Shown: positions 1 through 6,098 of the stretch, in pieces | How positions within the stretch are numbered: position 1 is the first letter of the stretch | Layout of the letters: the number at the start of each line of letters is the position of its first letter | From: AP-15 sp045802495 | Lineage (GTDB): Bacteria; Pseudomonadota; Alphaproteobacteria; ATCC43930; CGMCC-115725 | Assembly (NCBI GenBank): GCA_045802495.1 | Contig: JBJMQW010000150.1 | Span: forward strand, 1 to 7,200 | Length of the DNA: 7,200 nucleotides | Direction of reading: 5' to 3' | Translations under genes and position numbers: made by a program | The notes under the pieces: model-generated | What the model was told of the DNA's origin: nothing | The model's database searches: none | The model's input: only the letters and a program-made list of their open reading frames with translations

Positions 1-900
1 GACCTCGATGCGCCCGTCGTTCCACAGCCAAATCGCCACGACCCCGGTGCTGACCACCAAAGCCGCATTCAGGAGGTTGAGCGACAAGCCAAGCGTCGTG
101 GTCAGGCGCGTCTGCTGGTGGAACGCGTCGGTCAGATCATCCACCGCGCTACGCACGAATTCGTCCTCGTCGCGCGGCCGGGCGAATAATTTCACCGGTG
201 CGATGTTCGTGTAGCTGTCGACGACGCGGCCGGTGAGGGCGGAGCGCGTCTCCGACATGTGGCGCGAGCGGGTACGCAGGCGCGGGACGAAATAGCGCAA
301 CAGCACTGCATAGCCGGCGAACCACAGCAGCACCGGGACCGCCAATCGCGCGTCGTTCGACGCCATCAGCATGATCGCGCCGCCGCCATAGACGAGGATG
401 TACCAGACCGCGTTGGTCGCCGAGACGATGCTCTCGCGCAATGACGGGCCCGTTTGCATGACGCGCTGCGCGATGCGGCCGGCATAATCGTTTTGGAAGA
501 AAGTCCAGCTCTGCCGCACGACATGCCAATGGCTCTGCCAGCGGACGAGGTTGGACAAGCCGGGGATGATCGCCTGATTGGTGATCAGGTTCTGCAGGCA
601 GAGCGCGGCGGGGCGCGCGACCAGCAGGACGAGCGCCATGCCGACGAGCTGCGGCCAATTGTCGTGCAAGAGCGAGCCCGGCTCATGCCCGGAGACCAGC
701 TCCACGACGTGACCGATAAAGACGGGTATCGTCGTATCGAGAATCGCGACGATGAAGCCGGTGACGAAGAGGGCGGCGACGAGCCGCCGCGCCTGACCCG
801 CGTAATGCCAATAAAACGCCGCGAGCCCGGCCGGCGGCGGAACCTCGGGCGGCAGCGCGGTAGGCTCCAAAAGGCTTTCGAAGAACCGGAAAACGCGCAT
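1..900 (-). CDS. ABC transporter half-exporter (permease domain, partial; ATPase domain beyond window edge)
   Basis: The minus strand encodes the first 300 residues of an MsbA/Atm1-like exporter half-molecule, in which an N-terminal six-helix membrane domain is normally followed by an ATP-binding domain. Hydrophobic segments are visible near residues 41-65 (LVAALFVTGFIVAILD), 82-100, 166-185 (VWYILVYGGGAIMLMAS), 190-212 and 275-297. The stretch RSRHMSETRSALTGRVVDSY followed by NIAPVKLFAR is typical of the long cytoplasmic loops of these permeases. The window ends near helix 6, so the Walker A, signature and Walker B motifs are not seen and the substrate is unknown. The start is uncertain. ATG at 900 gives MRVFRFFESLLEP, which fits my recollection of how this family usually begins; in-frame ATGs at 921 and 933 would add 7 or 11 residues, and none has a clear ribosome binding site. 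No frameshift is seen. It is transcribed away from the binding-protein operon, so a functional link is not implied. Confidence 0.85.
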   Translation of the reverse strand, partial: MRVFRFFESLLEPTALPPEVPPPAGLAAFYWHYAGQARRLVAALFVTGFIVAILDTTIPVFIGHVVELVSGHEPGSLLHDNWPQLVGMALVLLVARPAALCLQNLITNQAIIPGLSNLVRWQSHWHVVRQSWTFFQNDYAGRIAQRVMQTGPSLRESIVSATNAVWYILVYGGGAIMLMASNDARLAVPVLLWFAGYAVLLRYFVPRLRTRSRHMSETRSALTGRVVDSYTNIAPVKLFARPRDEDEFVRSAVDDLTDAFHQQTRLTTTLGLSLNLLNAALVVSTGVVAIWLWNDGRIEV

Positions 901-933
901 CACTCCCGCGATTATCTCCATTTTACGGGGCAT

Positions 934-1182
934 TTGGCCGGTCTCGGGCAAGCCCTCGCGCTGTTTCGTATTTACCGGCGGAGAGTCCCAAACGCCGTCA
1001 ATGTATCGCGGTTCTCTCCGATTTTCACGATCTACGCTGCCGGCTCGGCCGCGCTGAAATCCTCGGATCGTATCCCGACGGCGCCGTGCGATCCACTGTG
1101 GGCTGATTCTGCGCGCACGCGGAACTCTTAAAGTATAGATTCCTCCGCGGCGTGAGCAGTTCCGTGCTGCTGGGATGGTACG
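934..1182. other. Divergent intergenic region, no gene seen
   Basis: This 249-bp gap separates two divergently transcribed units and so should hold both promoters. The only AT-rich patch is at 1127-1140, with a TATAGAT-like hexamer on the plus strand and TATACT on the minus strand, but neither has a good -35 partner at 16-18 bp. A TTGACG on the minus strand (1001-996) lies too far from an AT-rich -10 to be convincing. The minus-strand exporter frame stays open through the whole gap but has no ATG above 933, which is common in GC-rich DNA. No promoter or operator can be called with confidence. Confidence 0.4.
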
Positions 1183-2155
1183 ATGGACCGGCGCAGGTTT
1201 TTGGCAGCTGTGTTAGCCGCGGCCGGGCTTCCGCGAGGCGAACTCGCGCAGGCGGCGGCGAAGATGTATCGCATCGGCTGGGTCACCGCGCAAAGGGCGG
1301 TGAGCTTGGTGCCGTACCTCGACGCGTTCCGCGGCGGCTTGGCCGATCGCGGCTATGTCGAAGGCCGCAACCTCGTGATCGAGTACAGGTACGGCGATGA
1401 CGCGATCGAGCGTGTGCCTGAGCTTGCGGCTGAGCTGGCGCGCATTCCGGTAGACCTGCTCGTGGCGCAGGGCGCCGCTGCCTTCGAAACCCACGGCCTC
1501 ACGGTTCCCGTCGTTTACGGTATCAGCGCCGATCCCGTTTCGGCGGGGTTCGCCGACAGTCTCGCGCGTCCGCGCGGCAACATGACGGGCCTCACTTTCA
1601 TGGCCGTTGAAATGAACGGTAAGCGCCTCGAATTGCTGCGAGAGATCATCCCAGGACTGCACCGCGTCGCGATAGTGGGCAATCCCGAGCACCCCGGTTC
1701 ACATCTCGAGCGCGGCTTTTCGGAGGAGACCGGGCGACGCCTGAATATCGAGATTGCCTATTTCCCGACTCGCGACCGCTCCGAGCTGACCACTGCCTTT
1801 GCCGCAATGGGGGAGGAGCTGCCGCAGGCGAATTTCGGTGCTCGCCGACGGTTTTGCGATCCAAAACCGCCAGGAGATCATCGATTTCGCGATGAGCCAC
1901 CGTGTCCCGGTGATTTCGGGCTGGCCGATATTTGCACAGAGCGGCGCGATCTGCACCTACGGACCGCGCCTTACCGAATCCTACCGGCGGCTGGCCTATT
2001 ATGTCGACCGCGTCCTCAAGGGCGCGAAGCCCGCCGACCTCCCGATCGAGCAGCCGACACAATTTGAGCTGGTGGTCAATCTCAAAGCCGCGAAAGCCCT
2101 CGGCATAACCATTCCCCAGTCGGTCGAGACGCGTGCCGACCGCGTGATCGAATAA
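1183..2155 (+). pseudogene. ABC transporter substrate-binding protein 1 (PF04392 type), single-base frameshift
   Basis: This is a periplasmic binding protein of the ABC_sub_bind/TrpX-like family, which binds a small solute outside the inner membrane; the ligand is unknown. The N-terminus MDRRRFLAAVLAAAG resembles a twin-arginine export signal. The mature part has the family layout: YRIGWVTA, then FRGGLADRGYVEGRNLVIEYR, then VDLLVAQGAAA, then VVYGISADPVSAGFADSLARP. Frame 1 is correct up to about 1830 (residue 216, LPQA). The family sequence then resumes in another frame at 1832 (ISVLADGFAIQNRQEIIDFA) and runs to TAA at 2153-2155. Removing one A at 1831/1832 restores a 323-residue protein, a normal length for the family, colinear with the neighbouring paralogue. 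Read as is, the product keeps 216 native residues and gains 78 unrelated ones, ending at 2067. A weak GGGATGG lies just before the ATG. It may be a pseudogene or a sequencing error. No permease or ATPase gene is adjacent on this strand. Confidence 0.9.
2076..2153 (+). repeat. 3' end of binding protein 1, near-identical to 3075-3152
   Basis: The last 78 bases of the gene match 3075-3152 (offset 999) with two mismatches, at 2113 (T/C) and 2131 (G/C). The first 37 bases are identical. They encode the shared C-terminal segment NLKAAKALGITIPQSVETRA followed by DRVIE. Nearly all wobble positions agree, whereas the 5' halves of the two genes differ at many silent sites. This suggests recent recombination or gene conversion between the paralogues, or very strong local constraint. 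Confidence 0.85.
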
Positions 2156-2175
2156 GCGGGCATGGGCTGACGAAA

Positions 2176-3154
2176 ATGAAGCGCCGCACGTTTCTGGCGA
2201 CGATCCTCGTCACTGCTTGCCGCCCGCGAGTAATCGTCGCGCAGGGTAGGGCGAAGGTCTACCGGATCGGCTGGCTTACGGCGCAGCAGCCATCAAGCCT
2301 CGTCCCCTACGTCAAGGCGTTTCGTGCCGGCCTTGCCGAATTCAGCTATGTCGAGGGCCACAACCTGGTTATCGACTTTCGGTACGGCGACGACGCGATT
2401 GAGCGCGTGCCTGAACTCGCAACACAGCTGGTTCGGCTTCCTGTCGATCTGCTGGTCGCGCAAGGTGCAGCCGCCCTCGTAATCAGTAAGCTGGGCCTTC
2501 CAGTTCCCATTGTGTACGGATTCAGCGGCGATCCCGTTTTGGCAGGCTTTGCCGACAGCCTCTCTCGACCCCGCGGTAACATGACAGGCGTGACCCTTCC
2601 TGGCGGCCGAACTCACCGGAAAGCGCCTGGAGCTACTGCGAGAGATAATTCCGGAACTGCGCCGCGTAGCAATCGTCGCCCGCCCCGAGCATCCAGGCCA
2701 GCACCTTGAGCGGGCTTACTCTGAAGCGACGGCTCAGCGGCTCGGCATAACCACCGAATATTTTCCGACACGGAACCGCGACGAGCTCACTGCTGCATTG
2801 GCGGCAATCGCGGAGAACCCGCCGCAGGCGATCTCCGTCTTTGCAGATGTCTTCACGATGCAGAACCGGGAGGAAATTATCGATTTCGCCACGAGCCGCC
2901 ACATACCGGTAATTTCCGGCTGGCCGGAATTCGCTCAGAGTGGCGCGCTGTGCACCTATGGGCCGAGTCTCGACGCGTCGTATCGGCGGCTCGCCTATTA
3001 TGTAGACCGAATCCTCACGGGCGCGAAGCCCGCCGACCTTCCGATCGAGCGGCCGACGAAATTCGAGCTGGTACTCAATCTCAAAGCCGCGAAAGCCCTC
3101 GGCATAACCATCCCCCAGTCGGTCGAGACCCGTGCCGACCGCGTGATCGAATGA
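2176..3154 (+). pseudogene. ABC transporter substrate-binding protein 2 (PF04392 type), single-base frameshift
   Basis: This is a tandem paralogue of the preceding gene, starting 20 bp after its stop. The N-terminus MKRRTFLATILVTAC has an RRTFL twin-arginine-like motif and a possible lipobox V12-T13-A14-C15, so this copy could be a lipoprotein, unlike copy 1. Family blocks follow: YRIGWLTAQ, YVEGHNLVIDFRYGDDAIER, VDLLVAQGAAA, VYGFSGDPVLAGFADSLSRP. The frame is correct to about 2595 (residue 140, GNMTGVT). Dropping one C from the CCC at 2594-2596 gives TFLAAELTGKRLELLREI, which aligns residue for residue with TFMAVEMNGKRLELLREI of copy 1. The restored frame is open to TGA at 3152-3154 and gives 325 residues. 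Without correction the product stops at 2709 after 177 residues, so little of the fold remains. The stop overlaps the cyclase start (ATGA), implying translational coupling. The ATG has no strong ribosome binding site. It may be a true pseudogene or an insertion error. Confidence 0.9.
3075..3152 (+). repeat. 3' end of binding protein 2, near-identical to 2076-2153
   Basis: This is the second copy of the 78-base 3' segment described at 2076-2153. It ends one codon before the cyclase start, so the conserved block also includes the DNA just upstream of the translational coupling site. Confidence 0.85.
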
Positions 3155-4950
3155 GCCCGCCCGCCGCTCGCGCGGCGACTCGGCCACGGCGGCCGCTGTA
3201 CCAGAAATATTTCATTGCCCTTTTTGCTGCCGTGGTCGTGCCATTGTTGATCAATGGCGCCAGCGAGGCGTGGTTCGGCTATCGGGATCAGCGCAGCTCA
3301 CTGAGCCAGCAGCTGCACGCCGAAGCACGCTCGGCCGCGGCCAAGATCCAAGGTTTTCTCGACGACATTGCCGATCAATTGCAGTGGACGGTGCAGCTGC
3401 CGTGGCGCGAAGGCATGGACGAGCGGCACCGCTTCGACGTGCTGCGGCTGTTGCGCCAGGTGCCGGCGGTGCTCGAGGTCACGCTGGTCGACGGCAACGG
3501 CATCGAACGGCTGCACGTCTCGCGGGTCGAGACCGATGTCGTAAACAGCGGCGTCGACCGCAGCAACGACCCTGCGGCGATCGGAGCCCGAACGAGCCGC
3601 ATCTGGTATGGCCCGGTGACGCTGTACGCCGGCTCCGAGCCGCATATGACGGTCGCCGTCGCCGGGGCGCGCGAGATCAACGGTATCACGATCGCCGTGA
3701 TCAATCTCAAGCTGATCTGGGACGTGATTTCGGCGATCCACGTGGGCCAGTCGGGTGATGCGTTTGTGCTCGACCGCTCGGGGCGGCTGGTCGCGCATCC
3801 CGACATCAGCCTAGTGTTGCGCGGTGATGACGACCCGGCAGCGGCACGTCTCAAACAGTTGCAGCAAGTGGCAATAGCCGGCGGTGGCGAGACTGCCGAG
3901 GGCAGCAATGCCGAAAGCCGCTGGGTCATTGCCGCGATGGCGCCGATACCGGGGCCAAATTGGATGGCCTTTGTCGAACAGCCGGCCTCCGAGGCGCTGA
4001 CGCCGATCCGGGAGGCGCTATGGCGAACCGGGTTGCTGTTGCTCGTCGGCGCGCTGTTTGCCGCGATGCTCGCTTATTTCCTGGCGCGGCGCATGACCGG
4101 GCCGATCGCTTTGCTGGAGAAGGGCGCCGAAGAGATCGGCGCCGGGCATTTCGACCATAAGATCGAGATCTCTACCGGCGACGAACTCCAAGGGCTGGCG
4201 CAGCGGTTCAACGATATGGCGGTCGAGCTCGCGGTTTCGCAGGAACGCTCGGAGCGGATCGCGCGCCTCAAGCGGTTTCTCTCGCCGCAGGTCGCCGAGC
4301 TGGTCGAGGGCAGCGATCAAGAGGCGCTGCTCGACAGCCATCGTGCCGAGGTGGTCGTGATCTTCTGCGATCTGCGCGGCTTCACCAGCTTTTCGGGAGC
4401 CGCCGCGCCCGAAGAGGTGATGGGGCTCTTGCAGGAATATTACGAGGCGCTCGGCGCGATCATCACCCGCTATGAAGCGACGTTGACCTGCTTCATGGGC
4501 GATGGGCTGATGCTGCTCTTAAACGCACCGGTACCGTGTCCCGAACCGGCGCTGCGCGGTGTGCGGATGGCGGCCGAGATGCAGGCTTCGGTTCAGTCCT
4601 TGATCACCCGCTGGCGGGCGCGCGGCCACATTGTAGGCTTCGGAGTGGGTCTCGCCAAAGGCCAGGCGACGGTCGGTCGCATCGGCTATGAGGGGCGCAG
4701 CGACTACACCGCGATCGGCAATGTCGTAAATCTGGCCCAGCGGATCTGCGCTGCGGCCGAGGACGGGCAGATCCTGATCGATGCGACGGTGACGGAGGAG
4801 GTCGGCGACGCGTTCGCCTTGGCGCCTCTCGGCACCCGCCCGCTGCGCGGCTTTGCCGAAGGCGTACCGGTCTTTTCGGTGAAGCAGGATTTGCCGCGGG
4901 CCGGGTTCGAAGAGCGTGCACAGACAATGGGTGAACGATGGATTACGTAA
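3151..4950 (+). CDS. Membrane class III adenylate/guanylate cyclase with Cache sensor and HAMP domain
   Basis: The predicted product is a 599-residue inner-membrane nucleotide cyclase that would turn an extracytoplasmic signal into a cyclic nucleotide. A short basic N-terminus is followed by membrane helix 1 (about 20-38, FIALFAAVVVPLLI). A periplasmic dCache-like region (about 40-288) contains the typical FVLDRSGRLVAHPD near 205-218. Helix 2 (about 293-312, LLLLVGALFAAMLAYFL) leads into a HAMP linker (about 312-363, RMTGPIALLEKGAEEI and GDELQGLAQRFNDM). The cyclase domain (about 398-575) has metal-binding Asp407 in FCDLRGFTSFS and Asp451 in CFMGDGLMLL, and transition-state Asn527 and Arg531 in DYTAIGNVVNLAQR. 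The purine-selecting pair is Cys447/Thr520; the usual Lys is absent, so ATP versus GTP use cannot be predicted. The frame is open upstream to 2950, but ATG 3151 is chosen because it forms ATGA with the stop of binding protein 2 and directly precedes the first helix. The gene is intact although its operon neighbours are frameshifted. Confidence 0.93.
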   Translation: MSPPAARAATRPRRPLYQKYFIALFAAVVVPLLINGASEAWFGYRDQRSSLSQQLHAEARSAAAKIQGFLDDIADQLQWTVQLPWREGMDERHRFDVLRLLRQVPAVLEVTLVDGNGIERLHVSRVETDVVNSGVDRSNDPAAIGARTSRIWYGPVTLYAGSEPHMTVAVAGAREINGITIAVINLKLIWDVISAIHVGQSGDAFVLDRSGRLVAHPDISLVLRGDDDPAAARLKQLQQVAIAGGGETAEGSNAESRWVIAAMAPIPGPNWMAFVEQPASEALTPIREALWRTGLLLLVGALFAAMLAYFLARRMTGPIALLEKGAEEIGAGHFDHKIEISTGDELQGLAQRFNDMAVELAVSQERSERIARLKRFLSPQVAELVEGSDQEALLDSHRAEVVVIFCDLRGFTSFSGAAAPEEVMGLLQEYYEALGAIITRYEATLTCFMGDGLMLLLNAPVPCPEPALRGVRMAAEMQASVQSLITRWRARGHIVGFGVGLAKGQATVGRIGYEGRSDYTAIGNVVNLAQRICAAAEDGQILIDATVTEEVGDAFALAPLGTRPLRGFAEGVPVFSVKQDLPRAGFEERAQTMGERWIT

Positions 4951-5904
4951 CTCTCGGCAGAACTGGATTGCAGGTCAGCGTCGCTGGGCTTGGGTGCGCC
5001 GGGTTCAGCCAATTGGGGCTGGCAAGGCAAGTGCGAGGCGGACGCGATTGCAATAATCCGCCAGGCTCTCGAGCTCGGGATCAATTTGTACGACACCGCG
5101 GCGGCCTACGGCACCGAAAGCGTGCTCGGCAAGGCGATCAAATCGGTGCGGCGCGAGGAGGTCGTGATCTGCACCAAAGCGCCGTTCACCTTCAGCAATC
5201 CGCACTCGACCCCAGAAGGGATCATTGCCAGCCTCGACAGGTCACTGCGCCAGCTCGATACCGACTACATCGATGTCTACCAGCTGCACGGCGTGCCCCC
5301 CGGGGCCTACGACCATGCCCTGAACGATCTGGCCCCGGTGCTGCTGCGGGAAAAGGAGAAAGGAAAATTCCGTCATCTCGGGATTACCGAAACCGCGCCC
5401 CACGACCTCGAGCACCAGACACTAAATCGGGCAGCACAGGACGGCGTCTGGGACGTCGTGATGGTCGGGTTCCACATGATGCATCAGAACGCGCGGGACC
5501 GGGTCTTTCCGCTGACCCGGACGAACCGGGTAGGGACACTGCTGATGTTCGCCGTGCGCAATATCTTCTCGCAACCCGAACGCCTGCGGGCGACGGTGCA
5601 CGATCTGGCGGCGGCCGGAGAAGTCCCGCAATGGCTTGCCGACAGCGCGGATCCGCTCGGTTTTCTGATCCACCCAGGCGGCGCCAGCGCAATTCCGGAT
5701 GCCGCCTATCGTTTCGTGCGGCACGAGCCGGGTGTCGATGTCGTGTTGTTCGGCACCGGCGACCCGGAGCATCTGCGCACCAATATCGCCTCGATCCTCA
5801 AACCGCCGCTACCCGAAGCTGATCGCGCCCAGCTGCTGGCGCTCTTTGGCCATCTGGTCGGGGTCGGGCTCGATGCGCCGCATCTATCGCAACCCCGCCG
5901 CTAA
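4938..5904 (+). pseudogene. Aldo/keto reductase, single-base frameshift near residue 29
   Basis: This is an NAD(P)H-dependent oxidoreductase of the aldo/keto reductase superfamily, a cytoplasmic TIM-barrel enzyme that reduces carbonyls or oxidises sugar lactols. The physiological substrate is unknown. The start at 4938, inside the end of the cyclase gene (13-bp overlap), gives MDYVTLGRTGLQVSVAGLGC, the standard opening of this family. After about residue 29 (LGLA, near 5024) the frame shifts by one base. The family sequence continues from about 5026 (GKCEADAIAIIRQALELGIN) to TAA at 5902-5904. Numbered with one base removed, the catalytic tetrad is complete: Asp52 (LYDTAAAY), Tyr57, Lys80 (VICTKAPF) and His117 (DVYQLHG). 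The corrected length is 321 residues, normal for the family. Read literally, the first frame runs out at 5822 and yields nothing like a reductase. A TTG at 4990 could start the second frame but would lose the first beta strand and gives an unconserved leader. The intact tetrad and length favour very recent damage or a sequencing error. Confidence 0.88.
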
Positions 5905-5946
5905 CCCGCATTCCGACGGCTCGCCCGGTCTTTTGGCATGAATCCT

Positions 5947-5976
5947 GCGACAGGTTTCTTGCTCTCGAACCTGCGC
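5947..5976. promoter_or_regulatory. Small imperfect hairpin / inverted repeat between reductase and monooxygenase units
   Basis: CAGGTT (5951-5956) pairs with AACCTG (5968-5973) around an 11-base loop. GCG (5947-5949) pairs with CGC (5974-5976) if A5950 is bulged, giving nine pairs in all. It lies just upstream of a strong ribosome binding site and has no T-run after it, so it does not look like an intrinsic terminator. It could be an operator for a dimeric regulator, an RNA structure affecting translation, or chance. Confidence 0.3.
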
Positions 5977-5982
5977 GAGGAG
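5977..5982 (+). promoter_or_regulatory. Shine-Dalgarno GAGGAG for the small ORF at 5991
   Basis: GAGGAG is followed by an 8-base spacer and then ATG at 5991. It is a better ribosome binding site than any in front of the operon genes of this window, and is the main reason for considering the short ORF downstream of it. Confidence 0.4.
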
Positions 5983-5990
5983 TCATCGAA

Positions 5991-6098
5991 ATGGGCAGGC
6001 AAGAAGGTGCGTGGCTCAGGCAATTGCGGCTCCCCAGGATTGTTGCTGTCGACCTAGAAGACAGCCAACCAGGCCGACCGGGAAGAGCTACACCATGA
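5991..6098 (+). CDS. Possible small ORF (35 aa), coupled to the monooxygenase by an ATGA overlap
   Basis: The ORF begins MGRQEGAWLRQLRLPRIVAV, continues with DLEDSQPGRPGRATP and stops at TGA 6096-6098, overlapping the ATG at 6095 of the monooxygenase. Supporting points are the GAGGAG at ideal spacing and the ATGA stop-start junction, which is the same coupling device seen between binding protein 2 and the cyclase. Against it: the peptide is short, arginine- and proline-rich, has no recognisable domain or membrane segment, and short open frames are frequent in GC-rich DNA. I do not recognise it. It could be a leader peptide that only delivers ribosomes to the next gene, a real small protein, or nothing. 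Confidence 0.3.
   Translation: MGRQEGAWLRQLRLPRIVAVDLEDSQPGRPGRATP

Noticed and set aside
979..1020. Inverted repeat CGGAGAG (979-985) / CTCTCCG (1014-1020) as an operator
   Set aside because: Seven bases with a 28-base spacer and no extension is expected by chance in a region of this composition.
454..1131. 225-codon plus-strand open frame opposite the ABC exporter gene
   Set aside because: It is antisense to a well-supported membrane-protein frame, shows no recognisable domain, and is rich in Arg/Asp/Glu as expected for a shadow frame in GC-rich DNA.
1127..1140. TATAGAT-like -10 element for the binding-protein operon
   Set aside because: No acceptable -35 hexamer lies 16-18 bp upstream; recorded only as an AT-rich patch.
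1825..2600. Programmed ribosomal frameshifting at the breaks in the binding proteins
   Set aside because: Neither site has a known slippery sequence, an adjacent in-frame stop or a clear stimulatory structure, and the two paralogues break at different places.
2950..3150. N-terminal extension of the cyclase frame back to 2950
   Set aside because: It overlaps the conserved C-terminal coding region of binding protein 2 in another frame, and ATG 3151 has the coupling overlap and precedes the first membrane helix.
4990..5904. Aldo/keto reductase starting at the internal TTG 4990 as an intact gene
   Set aside because: The first residues (MGAPGSANWG) do not match the family, while the other frame supplies the exact conserved N-terminus from 4938; a frameshifted gene explains both.
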